Origin: Hymenobacter jeongseonensis
Lineage (GTDB): Bacteria > Bacteroidota > Bacteroidia > Cytophagales > Hymenobacteraceae
Direction of reading: 5' to 3'
NCBI RefSeq assembly: GCF_015694725.1
Contig: NZ_JADQDQ010000010.1
Span: 1 to 64,000 of the forward strand
DNA: 64,000 nucleotides
A program made the position numbers and the translations under genes. The first letter of the stretch is position 1, and each line of letters starts with the position of its first letter. The notes beneath the pieces were generated by a model that had not been told where the DNA came from, did no database searches, and worked only from the letters and a program-made list of their open reading frames with translations. This document shows positions 50,330 through 60,977 of the stretch, piece by piece.

Positions 50330-51049
50330 TTACTTAAAAGATTGCAACGCCAGCGCCGCGACTAAGGCCGGCACCTCAAGCGGCAGCAGATGCCCGGTGG
50401 CGGGCTCTACGCGCAACCGGGTAGTGGCGGGCAGCCACGGCAGCGTTTGCTGCTGTTGCGTTTCGGAGGTAATGGCCCGGTCGTTGGCCCCGACCAGCAC
50501 GCTGCACGGCACTGCCAGCGTGGCCATCAGGGCTGAAATATCTTCGCGGGACCCACGCTCCAGCCACGCTTCCCAAGCAGGGCGGGTGCAACACAGATTG
50601 TCGGCCACCACCAACCGGTGCAGCGCTTCGGCCAAGGGTTTCTCGGTGATGTTGCGGAAGGTTTTCTCGGCTTCCGCCGCTTGCCCGAAGGCCGCCAGTG
50701 CCGCGGACCGGGCCGCATCGGTGATGGGCTCGGGCGTGGGCGGCGAGGGCGCAAGCAGTACCAATTGCCGCAAGCCGGCCGGGCGCCTGGCCGCCAGGGC
50801 CAGCGCTATTTTGCCGCCCATGCTGTGGCCCAGCAGCGTGAATTCAGCCATCTTATTATCGGCAATAAAACCGGCCAACCAGTCGGCATAGTGCGCCACC
50901 GAGAAGTCGAACCCCGGGGGCACAGGCTGCTTGCCGAAGCCGGGCAAGTCGGGCGCCAGCAGCCGCACCGTAGCCGGCAACAACGCCCGCACGGCTTCGT
51001 ATTCGCGGCCCGAACCGGCCCAATAATGCAGCGCAAGTACTGTAAGCAT
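50330..51049 (-). CDS. Alpha/beta-fold hydrolase
   Basis: The 239-residue cytoplasmic protein has LLGHSMGGKIAL with the nucleophile Ser, an Asp in LVGANDRAITSE and a His in PATGHLLPLEVP, a full triad. The cap and length match the BioH/MenH-like group of the alpha/beta-hydrolase fold. Substrate not predictable. It lies 44 bp downstream of the thioredoxin reductase-like gene on the same strand and is probably co-transcribed with it. Confidence 0.88.
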   Translation of the reverse strand: MLTVLALHYWAGSGREYEAVRALLPATVRLLAPDLPGFGKQPVPPGFDFSVAHYADWLAGFIADNKMAEFTLLGHSMGGKIALALAARRPAGLRQLVLLAPSPPTPEPITDAARSAALAAFGQAAEAEKTFRNITEKPLAEALHRLVVADNLCCTRPAWEAWLERGSREDISALMATLAVPCSVLVGANDRAITSETQQQQTLPWLPATTRLRVEPATGHLLPLEVPALVAALALQSFK

Positions 51050-51093
51050 CTCGTTGGTTTACGTCTAAACCACCAAGCTTAACAATTGTGAGG

Positions 51094-52014
51094 CTACCGC
51101 GGACATTCTTCCCGCGTGAGGCTTTCGTTGATAACAATGGCGGCTTTGCTGCCCGCCGCGGCCGCGAGCAGCGCCTGCTGGGTGCCGGGCGTGGTATCGC
51201 CCGCCGCATACAGGCCCCGAATGGAGGTTTCCATGGCCGAGTCGACCCAGACCGCGCCCTTGCTGTTGTGGCGCGCCCCGAGCTTTTCGGCCAGAGCGCT
51301 GCGTTGGTGCTGGGGCGCGTGCAGAAACAGCGCGTTGCGCTGCAACTGGCTGCCATCGGCGAATTCTATGTATTGCAAATCATGCTCTGCCGACCCTACC
51401 AGCCGGGCAACTCGCTCCTCCCGAATCTGAATTTTTTGGTGTCGCAGCCGGCGGCGGGCGTTGGGCGTGAGGTAGCCGGCACCATCGGTCACCACCACCA
51501 CATTGGAACTCCAACGGCTCACCAACAAGGCCAACCCCGTGACGGTGCGGCCCTGGCCGTACACGGCCAACGGCTGGCCGCGCACTTCCCAGCCGTGGCA
51601 ATACGGGCAGTGCAGCACGCCGCGCCCCCACAACTCCCGAAACCCCGGAAGCGGCGGCAAAATATCTGCCACGCCCGTGGCCAGCAGCACCCGCCGCGCC
51701 AAAATAGTGTGCGGGGCATCATCGGCGGTGCCAACGCCCGTGGCCCGAAAGCCCCTTCCCTCCTGAACAATGCTTTCAATCTCCAGGCATTGCACTTCCA
51801 CGGAATCGTAAGGCCGCAGCTGCTCGTGCCCAATCCGCAGCAGCTCGGCCGGCCGGATGCCGTCGCGGGTCAAGAACCCGTGCACGCCGGGCGACGACTC
51901 GTTGCGGGGCGGCCCGCCATCGGCCAGCAATACGCGGCGCATGCAGCGGCCCAAGGTGAGGGCTGCCGAAAGCCCGGCGCTGCCCGCGCCAATAATCAGA
52001 ACGTCGTATTGCAT
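51094..52014 (-). CDS. Thioredoxin-reductase-like NAD(P)/FAD oxidoreductase
   Basis: The 306-residue protein has the FAD motif LIIGAGSAGLSAAL at the N-terminus, the redox-active CPYC in GVLHCPYCHGWEVRG, and a C-terminal YAAGDTTPGTQQ that closes the FAD site. It is thus of low-molecular-weight thioredoxin reductase type. The second dinucleotide motif (VYGQGRTVTGLAL) is degenerate, so the electron donor may differ from NADPH. It heads the unit with the hydrolase gene. Confidence 0.87.
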   Translation of the reverse strand: MQYDVLIIGAGSAGLSAALTLGRCMRRVLLADGGPPRNESSPGVHGFLTRDGIRPAELLRIGHEQLRPYDSVEVQCLEIESIVQEGRGFRATGVGTADDAPHTILARRVLLATGVADILPPLPGFRELWGRGVLHCPYCHGWEVRGQPLAVYGQGRTVTGLALLVSRWSSNVVVVTDGAGYLTPNARRRLRHQKIQIREERVARLVGSAEHDLQYIEFADGSQLQRNALFLHAPQHQRSALAEKLGARHNSKGAVWVDSAMETSIRGLYAAGDTTPGTQQALLAAAAGSKAAIVINESLTREECPR

Positions 52015-52097
52015 CAGTAAACCATTCAGCTAAGCTTGAGCCCGTTCTAACCCAAACCAAGGCCCCGAGGTTACATCCGGCCAAGTCATTAAAACAC

Positions 52098-52131
52098 AAA
52101 AAAGCCCTTCCCGAGTGAGAAGGGCTTTTTT
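52098..52131. terminator. Terminator downstream of giant adhesin gene
   Basis: AAAAAAGCCCTTC pairs perfectly with GAAGGGCTTTTTT around an 8-nt loop. The same stem sequence recurs at 61221-61259 after the paralogous gene. Confidence 0.88.
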
Positions 52132-52154
52132 CACCTGCATTGGCGAGCCAGCGT

Positions 52155-52732
52155 GGGCCTTATTCTTTAATCAGGCGCTTGGTCAGGTTGATAATCTGCC
52201 CGCCGTGCTGGCCGCGCACCAGCACCGTGTAGGTGCCGCTGGCAATGGTCTGCAGCTCCAGGGCGTGGGCCAGGCCCGCGTTGAGCGTGGCGCCCAGCAC
52301 CACCCGGCCCGTGGCGTCGAGCAGGCTCACCTGGTAGGTGCCGGTTGGCAGCTGGCTCAGGTCCAGCGTGGTCGCGGTGGTGGCCGGGTTCGGGAACACG
52401 CTAATGGCTGGGGTCGACGCCAGGGCCTTGGTGAAGGTCACCGTGCGGACGGGCGAGTACGTGGCCGTGCCGTCGAAGTCCACCTGGCGCAGGCGGTAGT
52501 ACACCAGGCCCGCGGCTTTCGGGCCGATGCCGGCGTCGGTCAGCGCATACGCCGTGGCGCTGGAGGTGCTGCCCTGGCCTTGGACCTGGCCAATCTTCAC
52601 GAAGTCCTTCCCATTGAGGCTGCGCTCCACGTCGAAGTAGGCGTTGTTCTTCTCCGAGGCCGTGCGCCAGCTCAGCTGCGCGTCCACGTTCTTCACCGCT
52701 TGCGCCGTGAACACCGTCAGCTCCACCGGCAG
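52155..52732. repeat. 3' segment shared with the second giant gene (copy 1)
   Basis: About 575 bp match 61280-61857 with roughly 20 differences counted by eye (about 96% identity), then similarity stops abruptly upstream. It covers the sorting domain and the preceding fibronectin-like segment. Confidence 0.85.
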
Positions 52733-55700
52733 CGGGAAATCGCTAATCACGAAGGTTATGTTTTGCGTGGTTACCCCACCGAAGGCATCGGTGGTGGTAA
52801 TGGGCAGCGTATAGGTGCCGGCGCGCAGCTTGCTGCGGTCGGCTTCCGTGACCAGCGGGCCAACGGTGATACGGCCGGTGATGGGATTAAACACTAAGTT
52901 CAAATCCGCCAAGGTGGTAATGGTGGGCGCGGAACTCAAGGTGAAGGCACCGGCTATTGCGGTGCGCACTCCGTTGTCGGTAATTCCGCTCGCGTAATCA
53001 GCAGTTCGCTCCTTCGGGTTGGGCGAGAAAATATTCTTACCGGCAGTGGCTGGAGACAGCGCCACGCCGCCGTTGTAATCGAACACGCGGGCTATTTCAT
53101 CGCCGCTGAGGTAAGCATTAGCGGCGCCTTTGGAGTCGTTTACCGTGTACACCGCGGCATTGTCCTGCCCTACCTTGAGGGTATAGCGCGCCTCGTTCGA
53201 GGTCAGGGCAAAAGCCGGGGCGCCGTTACCATCGTCCGTAGCAGTGTAAGTAAAGAAGACGTTGCCCACATATCCTGCTTTGGGCAGGAAAAACAATTGG
53301 CTGATTTGACTAGCCGTGAGCGTGCGAGGACTTGTGATGGCAGTGCTGTTGAGGTAAAGGGTGCCCGTAGAAGCCGGGTTTGGCACGCTGGTGAGCGTAT
53401 AGGTAACAACGGTGGCAGCGCCGTCGGCATCGGTTGCCATCAAAGGCGAAATAGCTAGGCGCGTGACGGCGGTATTGCCGTTGGGCGTAGTCAGGGCGTT
53501 GACTACATCAGAAGCCACCGGCGAGCTGTTGGGCTGCGTGGTGGTGACTTGGCTGGAGGTATTGTTGCCGCCCGGCGAGTTGTCGCCAATGGCCGCTACG
53601 TTGCCCGTGACCGTGATGGAGGGCGTGGTGTTGGGCATTTTGAAGGAGATGCTGTTGGTAATGAGCCCCGCCCCTCCCGGCACCAGCGTGGTGATGCTTG
53701 GGAACGTGACGAGGGTGTTGCTGTTGCTGAGCACGCCGCCCCCGGAAATCACGAAGCTGGACCCGCCAGGAGGCAGAACAACGGTTTGCACCACGTTTGC
53801 TGCATCCGAAGGTCCGTTGTTTCTAGTTACTACCGCGTACGTCACCGTGGCGCCGATGGGGGCCGATGTCGGGCCCGATACGGTGGTTTGCACGCCCACG
53901 GTGGGCGAAACGGGAAAGGCTGTATAGGCGCGGTTGTTGGCTACTGTGGCATCGGTTTGGTCGCCGTACACGGCAGCCATAATGGCCAAGGGGTTGTTGC
54001 CGGGCGCGGGCAGCACAATGGTATTAGCCATAGACGCACCCGCTGTCATGGAGCCAATGGGGATGCTCAGCAAGCCCGTGCTAGGGTTATAGGTGGCTTT
54101 GCCTCCCGCCAAAACAAACTCGATAAGGCCCGTGGTCGCCTGGAGGGTGCCCGTTACGCCCCCAACGGTGAAGCCGGTGGTCGTTAGCCCACCCGTTAGA
54201 ATCACGTCCTGCACCACGTCTGTCGCCGTGGCGGTGCCGCTGGCATTGCTGGTGCGCACCACTAGCGTAACGGGCTGGCCGGCCGTGGCAGAAGTGCTGG
54301 TACCGGCAACAAAACTGGTGCTCAGGTCGGGCCGCGGGAGGGTGGTGGCCGGACTTACGCTGACGCTCCGTGACGCTTCGTTGTTGCCCAGGTTCGGGTC
54401 AAGCGTACCGGGTACGCTGGTCCGGGCCGTGGGCGAGAACACTGAGCCCGCCGGTGTCGTGAACGAAATGACAAACCGCACGGCCGAGCCAATTCCGTTC
54501 GATTGGTTTAGAATGGCCGGTAGCGTCACGATTCCGGTGGAGTTGTTATAAACACCACTAAGTACCTCGCCAATGTTGTTGCTCACCTCCACTACGCCCC
54601 CATTGGAAGTCAGGGTGCTGGGCAGTTGCACCGAGATGCTTTGGCTCGGCACAATGGACGGGCCCAGATTGGTAGTCGTCACGACATACGTAACCGGCGA
54701 GCCCACATTGCTGGTAGCAGGCCCATCAAGCAGCACCTGCACATCGGCCTGAGGCTGCACGGTGGTTACCACTTGCGTGGTGTTGTTGCTTGGCACGTTG
54801 TCTACCGACGTGGTACGCACCGACGCCACGTTTACCAGGTTGCCATCGTTCACGGGCACGCTGTAGCCCACGGTATTGGTAATTGAGGTACCCACACCGG
54901 CCACATTCGCAGTGGGAATCGTAATCAAGCCCGTGGTGGCGTTGTAGGTTGCTGCAGTGCTGCCCGAACCGTAGGTGGCAACGGTGCTAGTGGTGCTGGT
55001 GGGCAAGCTGCCATTGATGCGCACGGCAGTAGCACCCGTGAGGACCAGCCCCGCCGGGATGGCCACGTTCTGCACCACGGATTGGGCCAGGCCAGGGCCA
55101 TTGTTCGTGGTGGTGATGGTGTAAACCAAAGGCTGCGCCGCAGTGGCCGACGCTGGCCCCACGATGGTGGTGCTCATGTCGGCCGAAATGGCGTTGTTAA
55201 CGGTTGTCAGCGTGCTGGCAATGTTATCGGCTGGCACGGGGTCAGCAGTCGTGGAGGCCACGCTGCTCGTGATTGTAGCCTGCCCATGCGCAGGCATTGG
55301 CGCCAGCACGGTGTAAGTGGCCGTGGTGTTGGCTGCTTGCGTCGCCATTACGGGCAAGGCAAGAGCGCCAGTGGTGGGGTCATAAACGGCTGTCCCAGCA
55401 GGCAAGGCGAAGCTGATAGTAGTACCCGCACCTCCTGGCTGCGTGCCGCCCACGCCATTGACCTTGAAATTTGAGCCGGTGGCCACGATGTTGGGACTGA
55501 GGTCAACGCTCACGCCCACAGTTGTGGCTGCATGTGGGCCTTTGTTGCCCTGCGTTACGGAGTAGGTAACCAGCGCCCCCGGCAGCGCACTGCCATTAAC
55601 CGCATTTGAGCTGATGGTGGTGAACAGATTGGCCTCCTTGGTTGGGTCGGGGGCCGCGGTAATGCTCGTGGTCAGCGTGGCGGTGTTGTTGCCGGCCTGC

Positions 55701-58700
55701 TGGTCGCCATCCACAAGGGTATTTGGCGTTACTAGTGCGGTAAAATTGAGGGGGCCGCTGGCGGGCGCCGCGAAGCTAAATGTATTATTCAGTAACTGGC
55801 CCGCGCCAATGGATGCGGGCACCGGGAACGTGAATGTGCTGGTGCCACCGGCAAACGAATAAGTACCGCCATTCGAAACAAAGACGTGCGTTAGGGCGAC
55901 GGGTGTGGGCACGCTCACCGTCTGCACCACATTGGCGGCGGCGCCTAGGCCAATGTTCTGGGTGGTGAGGGCATACGTATTGAACTGACCGGCGCCGCTG
56001 GTGCTGGGGCCCGCCAAGGTCGTGTACATATCGAAATTCTGCGGACTGGTTTGAATGGTTGCCGAGTGGGTGTCATTGGCGGTGAGTCCGTTTTGGCTGG
56101 TGGTGGTGACAAGGGCGGCGGTGCCGGTCACGCTGCTGCCGCTCAGGGGCTGGCTGAACGTGATTACCGAATTAACTACCTGCCCCCGGGCAATAGATGC
56201 AATTCCAGTGTATCTAACCAAACCAGTACTCGAGGTATAAGTACCACTGCCGTCGCCCGATACCTGAACGTTCTGAAGCAGGGCGGGCAGCTGCACCGTG
56301 GCGGATACCCCGTTGGCACCGCTGGCGCCAATGTTACTGAAGCTGACGTTGAACGTGCCGGTGCTGCCAGCGGCTACCGGTGAGGTTACGGCAGCAATGT
56401 TGGCAACTACATCGGCGGCAAAAGGCACGTTGCCGGAGAACTCCGAGGTACTGTTGTTCAGGGTGGCGGTAGCCGTCAGGCCCAGGTTGCGAATATCCGT
56501 GCGCTTCGTACTGGTGAGCGACCCGAACGGCAGGACGAAGCGGAAACGGCTCGCAGTTCCATCTTGTCCCTGCAGCAGGCCATTCACGGCGGTTGGCCCG
56601 TAGCTGCCGCTCCCGGCGTCCTCATCTTCGGGGGAGTTTTCGGTGGCGGCGGCCAGGAAGATGTGGCCTTCGCCAAAACGCGTCCGGTCGAGGGCCGGAA
56701 TATAGAACTCAATCAGGGCGCCGGGGCGGCTGAAACCTTCCACAATCAAGTCCGAGCCCACCACGTCGAGGCTCGTCAGAACGGGGTAGTCCAGTCCACG
56801 GTTGGGCAAGGCCGTTCCGGTGGTGAGGTCACCATTGTTAATGGTCACCCCATCGCCAGAGCCGTAGGTCTCGCTTCCCACAGATGGGCCGCCGACGTAC
56901 GAATTACTCTGCGTGTTGAGGTCAATGGCAATTGCGCCCGAATTGAAGATGGAGTTTTGGCTAATGGTGACGTTTTGCTGCCCATAGCCGACCACAATGG
57001 CGCTGGCCTGGGTATCCACAATCACGTTGTTGGTAATCAAATCCAGTTGCGCGCCGCGGCGGTTGCCATTGCGCTGTAGGTAGCAAATGGCAGAACCCTC
57101 GAGCTGGTCGACCGAAGTGCCGGCCCCGCCTTTGCCCGCCGAGATGATGGTGTTGTTGCGCACAATGGAAGCGGCGGTCTGGCCAATCTCAAACTGCACG
57201 GCACTGGAGTTAGGGCGCGTGAAAATGTTCTTTTCGATGAGCATCTGCCCACTTCCAACCCCGTCACCCAGCGTGATGGCGTCGCCACCCGCGCTGGTGT
57301 AGCCGTTTTGGTTGAATTCTGAATCCTTGATGGTCAGCAGGCCGGCACTGGTCTCGTTGTTCACCACGATGCCAGAGTTGCCGGTGAAGGACACGATGCT
57401 GCCTTCTACCGTACCGACGACTCCGGCTCCCGTAATGTTAATGCCGAAGTTGGCGCTGTTGGTATTGTCACCCGGCCAAGCGTAATTAATTGCACTGGTG
57501 CCCACCAGAATTTCATCAATCAAGAAACCGGTTGAGCCGGTGCCCAAACTAATTGTTTGGGCGCTGCCTCCGCGAATCGCCACTTGGCGCACCAACCCGG
57601 CGCTGCCGGTCACCGCCAGCACAGTGCCAATGCTCACTCCTGCAATTTCGACTTCGGGCCGGTTCAGGGCAGTCAGGGTGGTGGCGCTGGTGCCTACCTT
57701 TTCGGTGGTCCCGATGGTGCCCGGGTTGGTATCGCCCACGTTCAGGGTTTGGGTAGTGGCATCGAGTGAGGTGTACGCATCGGAGATGGTCACCGTGCTC
57801 AGCAGTCTGATGACGGCCCGGGAAACCCCGTTGGCTTCCGTCAGCTGATTGGGCAGCCCACTGCGCAGGCCCGCATGCGCCTGTCCGTCCGAAATCATGA
57901 AAATACTTGTCTCTCTACCTGCCGAGGGGCTGGCCCCGCCATTGGAGGAGGCTACTTGGTCGAGGCCAACATTGGTCAGTTGGTTGCTATTGATGATAAA
58001 CTGGCGCAAGGAACCTTGGCCGCTGTCTTTGGTATTGACGATGGTAGAAAAATTAAATCCAAAATCCGGGCCGACGGTGATGTCACCGCTCACCGTAACT
58101 GCCGCAATACTTTGGGCGGTGGTAGTAGCCGTGCGCAGCGCCGATAACGTGGTGGCCGTAGCGCCCGCATCCACCTTCGTTGGGTCTTCGCCCCCCACCC
58201 GGTCGTCCGCACCATTATAGGTCTGAACGGGAATCAGCGTGCTTACTGCCCCGGGCCGCCACGAAGTCACCGAAGCATTCACAACCCGCACTGTATAATC
58301 ACCGCTCGCAACGGCGAAAGCATATAGGCCGTTTGCATTCGTTAGGGTTGAGGCCACGAAGTTGCCGCTGGCATTATAAAGCTGCACGATGGCATCCGGA
58401 CGTACTCTGGTGCCCGACGCCGAACGCGGCCGGCCGAGGCCCCCGCCGTAGTTTGGGTCTTCGTACACGTATCCGGTCAGGGCCTGCCCCACCGTTAGGA
58501 TAAGTTTGGCTTCATCGGGGGCGCCCGCGGTGCCTTGGCTGCTGGTGGTGGCAATACTACTGGTTAACTCCAAGCCGGAACCGGTGGTAGCCGGCGCGGT
58601 GAAGCTGAACGTAAACGATTCGACTTGCCCACTGGCCATCGTGCCGCCTACCGGCGCGTAGGTAATGGTACTGCCACTGAGCGTGCCGCCGGGTCTTACA

Positions 58701-60574
58701 ACGCCAGTCACGCCACTGGGCAGGGTGACGGTGCGCGTTACCCCGGTTGCCGCATTGGGGCCGTTGTTTTTAAACGTGACGGTGTAATTGCCGGATGGCT
58801 GACCCGCCGCTATCGTAGTCGGCCCGGTTAAGGTCGTCGTCACATCAGCCACGGGCCGTACTACCACCGCTACAGTGGCCGTGTTATCCGCCGTCGAGCC
58901 GCCCTGCACCGTAGTGGTTGTGATAGTAGAAGTAGCTGTAACCGAAGTAAACGTGCCCGGAACACTCGCAATGGTGATGGTCGCGGTGAGGTGTTGTCCA
59001 GTGGCGAGGGTGATTGCCGAAGGCGTGAATGTCACAAGTCCCGAACCCGTCGCGTAGGCCCCGGTACCACTGGAGGCCGTGACGGTGACCGTACCTAACC
59101 CAACGGGTAATTGCACCTGGCGGGTTACCCCGCTCGCGGAGCCAGGACCGTTGTTCCCAAAATCAACGGTGAAGGCGAGCGGCGCTCCCGCATCCACAGG
59201 GTCGGCCGAGGCCGAAATACTCGTTGTGATGTCGGCAACCTGGGTTACCGCTACGCTGAGCGTGGCTTGGTTTGAAGTGACGCCCTTCTCATCCTGCACG
59301 ATGTAGCCAACGCTGGCGGTGCCAAAGAACCCGGACGTGGGCGTGAAGTTGACTGTGCCATCGGCGTTGACGGCGAACCCTCCCCCCACTTCCGTACCGG
59401 CCACCAGCGCCACGGTAGTGGCTACGATGGTAGAAGTGCCGTCCACATCCGTGTCGTTGGCGGCCACTGGAATATTGTTCAGTGCCACGGTATTGGCCGT
59501 GGTGTAGCCGTTGTCGGCCACCGCAACCGGCGCCGTATTGGTCAACGTCAGGGTGAGCACTGCTGTGTTGGACGCAGCAGGATTGGCCGTGTTTTTAACG
59601 GTGTAGCCTACGGTGGCAATGCCTTCAAATTTTGCGGGATTGGCGAAAGTAATTGCTCCGGTAGTTGCATTAGCAGTGAATACTACGCCACTCGCCACAT
59701 CGGTATACGTGCGGCTGGCAGGTGCCGGTACTCCGCTCGGGTCTCCCAAGAATACCGTTGCACTATTTAGCGTGCCAGTATTGGCCACGTCGTTGGCCAG
59801 CACGTTGAGGGTTGCCGTGGAAGTATAAGACCGCGAAAAAGCATCGTTATAAGCCGTGGGCGGAGCTGTTACCGCCACGCTGAGCGTGGCTTGATTGGAA
59901 GTGGCTCCTTTCTCATCCTGTACGGTGTAGCCAACGCTAGCAGTACCAAAGAACCCGGGCGTGGGTGTGAAATTAACTGTGCCGTTTGCATTGACGGCAA
60001 AAGCGCCGCCCACCTGCGTGCCCACCAGCGCCACCGTGCTGGCCACGATGGTAGCGTTGCCTTCCGCGTCCGTGTCGTTGGCCGCCACGGGGACGTTATT
60101 AAGGTCAACCGTATTGGCCGTGGTGTAGCCGTTGTCGGCCACGGCCACCGGCGCCGTGTTGGTTACTGTAATGGTATAGGTTGTTGGGCTAGAGGTCTCA
60201 GGAGCATTCCCTCCGCCGTTAGTATCAGTAGCTGTAAAGGTGAATACAACTGTAGTTCCAATTGGCGCACTAGCAGCAGCCCTAAAAAAGAGCTGGCTAC
60301 CAGTCGGAATAGTAGCCGGAACGCTTGTAACGGGGCTGGTGGTGTTGCTGACCCCGATGTACAGTTCTCCCTTTGTGGCATCACGCGTGTATCCTGTTAT
60401 TGTAAATCTTAGATTAGAGCGGTTCGTAGTCGCCGCCGGCGTCACATTAGTCCTCAGGTTGTAAGCCACTGACTTCACTTGAGCCGATGGAACGACTGGT
60501 AAAGCCCAAACCCAGTTACTATGCATGAGTAGCACTGCTAGTAAGGCGACGAAACAGCGTAGTGATGGTCTCAT
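52160..60574 (-). CDS. Giant T9SS surface protein (2,804 residues), DUF11/cadherin-like repeats
   Basis: A signal peptide opens the protein. Residues about 50-450 are cadherin-like repeats (NTAPVAVADNGYTT, TVNFTPTPGFFGTASVGY). DUF11-type repeats follow at 450-690 (TFKNNGPNAATGV). An SdrB-like module lies at about 698-830 (GYVYEDPNYGGG). From 845 to 1340 there is a right-handed beta-helix-like region (VNTKDSGQGSLRQF, ISQNSIFNSGAIAID). About nine DUF11 repeats run from 1390 to 2365, then a cadherin-like part, then the sorting region with FPNPATTATTLDLS. It is expected to form a long stalk at the cell surface after type IX secretion, likely in adhesion. The 3' end is nearly identical to that of the next gene. 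Confidence 0.9.
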   Translation of the reverse strand: MRPSLRCFVALLAVLLMHSNWVWALPVVPSAQVKSVAYNLRTNVTPAATTNRSNLRFTITGYTRDATKGELYIGVSNTTSPVTSVPATIPTGSQLFFRAAASAPIGTTVVFTFTATDTNGGGNAPETSSPTTYTITVTNTAPVAVADNGYTTANTVDLNNVPVAANDTDAEGNATIVASTVALVGTQVGGAFAVNANGTVNFTPTPGFFGTASVGYTVQDEKGATSNQATLSVAVTAPPTAYNDAFSRSYTSTATLNVLANDVANTGTLNSATVFLGDPSGVPAPASRTYTDVASGVVFTANATTGAITFANPAKFEGIATVGYTVKNTANPAASNTAVLTLTLTNTAPVAVADNGYTTANTVALNNIPVAANDTDVDGTSTIVATTVALVAGTEVGGGFAVNADGTVNFTPTSGFFGTASVGYIVQDEKGVTSNQATLSVAVTQVADITTSISASADPVDAGAPLAFTVDFGNNGPGSASGVTRQVQLPVGLGTVTVTASSGTGAYATGSGLVTFTPSAITLATGQHLTATITIASVPGTFTSVTATSTITTTTVQGGSTADNTATVAVVVRPVADVTTTLTGPTTIAAGQPSGNYTVTFKNNGPNAATGVTRTVTLPSGVTGVVRPGGTLSGSTITYAPVGGTMASGQVESFTFSFTAPATTGSGLELTSSIATTSSQGTAGAPDEAKLILTVGQALTGYVYEDPNYGGGLGRPRSASGTRVRPDAIVQLYNASGNFVASTLTNANGLYAFAVASGDYTVRVVNASVTSWRPGAVSTLIPVQTYNGADDRVGGEDPTKVDAGATATTLSALRTATTTAQSIAAVTVSGDITVGPDFGFNFSTIVNTKDSGQGSLRQFIINSNQLTNVGLDQVASSNGGASPSAGRETSIFMISDGQAHAGLRSGLPNQLTEANGVSRAVIRLLSTVTISDAYTSLDATTQTLNVGDTNPGTIGTTEKVGTSATTLTALNRPEVEIAGVSIGTVLAVTGSAGLVRQVAIRGGSAQTISLGTGSTGFLIDEILVGTSAINYAWPGDNTNSANFGINITGAGVVGTVEGSIVSFTGNSGIVVNNETSAGLLTIKDSEFNQNGYTSAGGDAITLGDGVGSGQMLIEKNIFTRPNSSAVQFEIGQTAASIVRNNTIISAGKGGAGTSVDQLEGSAICYLQRNGNRRGAQLDLITNNVIVDTQASAIVVGYGQQNVTISQNSIFNSGAIAIDLNTQSNSYVGGPSVGSETYGSGDGVTINNGDLTTGTALPNRGLDYPVLTSLDVVGSDLIVEGFSRPGALIEFYIPALDRTRFGEGHIFLAAATENSPEDEDAGSGSYGPTAVNGLLQGQDGTASRFRFVLPFGSLTSTKRTDIRNLGLTATATLNNSTSEFSGNVPFAADVVANIAAVTSPVAAGSTGTFNVSFSNIGASGANGVSATVQLPALLQNVQVSGDGSGTYTSSTGLVRYTGIASIARGQVVNSVITFSQPLSGSSVTGTAALVTTTSQNGLTANDTHSATIQTSPQNFDMYTTLAGPSTSGAGQFNTYALTTQNIGLGAAANVVQTVSVPTPVALTHVFVSNGGTYSFAGGTSTFTFPVPASIGAGQLLNNTFSFAAPASGPLNFTALVTPNTLVDGDQQAGNNTATLTTSITAAPDPTKEANLFTTISSNAVNGSALPGALVTYSVTQGNKGPHAATTVGVSVDLSPNIVATGSNFKVNGVGGTQPGGAGTTISFALPAGTAVYDPTTGALALPVMATQAANTTATYTVLAPMPAHGQATITSSVASTTADPVPADNIASTLTTVNNAISADMSTTIVGPASATAAQPLVYTITTTNNGPGLAQSVVQNVAIPAGLVLTGATAVRINGSLPTSTTSTVATYGSGSTAATYNATTGLITIPTANVAGVGTSITNTVGYSVPVNDGNLVNVASVRTTSVDNVPSNNTTQVVTTVQPQADVQVLLDGPATSNVGSPVTYVVTTTNLGPSIVPSQSISVQLPSTLTSNGGVVEVSNNIGEVLSGVYNNSTGIVTLPAILNQSNGIGSAVRFVISFTTPAGSVFSPTARTSVPGTLDPNLGNNEASRSVSVSPATTLPRPDLSTSFVAGTSTSATAGQPVTLVVRTSNASGTATATDVVQDVILTGGLTTTGFTVGGVTGTLQATTGLIEFVLAGGKATYNPSTGLLSIPIGSMTAGASMANTIVLPAPGNNPLAIMAAVYGDQTDATVANNRAYTAFPVSPTVGVQTTVSGPTSAPIGATVTYAVVTRNNGPSDAANVVQTVVLPPGGSSFVISGGGVLSNSNTLVTFPSITTLVPGGAGLITNSISFKMPNTTPSITVTGNVAAIGDNSPGGNNTSSQVTTTQPNSSPVASDVVNALTTPNGNTAVTRLAISPLMATDADGAATVVTYTLTSVPNPASTGTLYLNSTAITSPRTLTASQISQLFFLPKAGYVGNVFFTYTATDDGNGAPAFALTSNEARYTLKVGQDNAAVYTVNDSKGAANAYLSGDEIARVFDYNGGVALSPATAGKNIFSPNPKERTADYASGITDNGVRTAIAGAFTLSSAPTITTLADLNLVFNPITGRITVGPLVTEADRSKLRAGTYTLPITTTDAFGGVTTQNITFVISDFPLPVELTVFTAQAVKNVDAQLSWRTASEKNNAYFDVERSLNGKDFVKIGQVQGQGSTSSATAYALTDAGIGPKAAGLVYYRLRQVDFDGTATYSPVRTVTFTKALASTPAISVFPNPATTATTLDLSQLPTGTYQVSLLDATGRVVLGATLNAGLAHALELQTIASGTYTVLVRGQHGGQIINLTKRLIKE
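59246..59535. repeat. Internal repeat of the giant gene, copy 1
   Basis: About 290 bp nearly match 59869-60158 (roughly 85-90% by eye). Each encodes one cadherin-like unit with VQDEKG and VAVADNGYTT. Confidence 0.8.
59869..60158. repeat. Internal repeat of the giant gene, copy 2
   Basis: Partner of the unit at 59246-59535. Boundaries are approximate, set where the alignment by eye ends. Confidence 0.8.
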
Positions 60575-60977
60575 ATGGAAGAAGGCAAAGTTGTTTATAT
60601 TAAAAAAGCAATTAAAAGCGCACTATTTCTTTGAAGCGAAAAAGCAACCCACTACTTCTAACAGGTTGTTTTATAACATCCAGTTTATTGATTAACAACC
60701 TTTTATCTTTTAAAAAATCCTTGATTCAGTAAGAAAAATATGTGGTATAAAAAATATTAATAATGTGACTATTTAAATACAATGAAATCATTAATCCAAC
60801 TCATTAATTATCTGAAGAAGTAAAATTCATAGAATTACACCGCATGATACTAAATATATTTTAACTATTTACATACTAAACATACATTCTTTATTCTAAA
60901 AGCATATTTAACATTAAACCCATCCAGTAAAAACCTCAACTACATCATTTACCAATCCTTTGTAATGAGCTATATTT

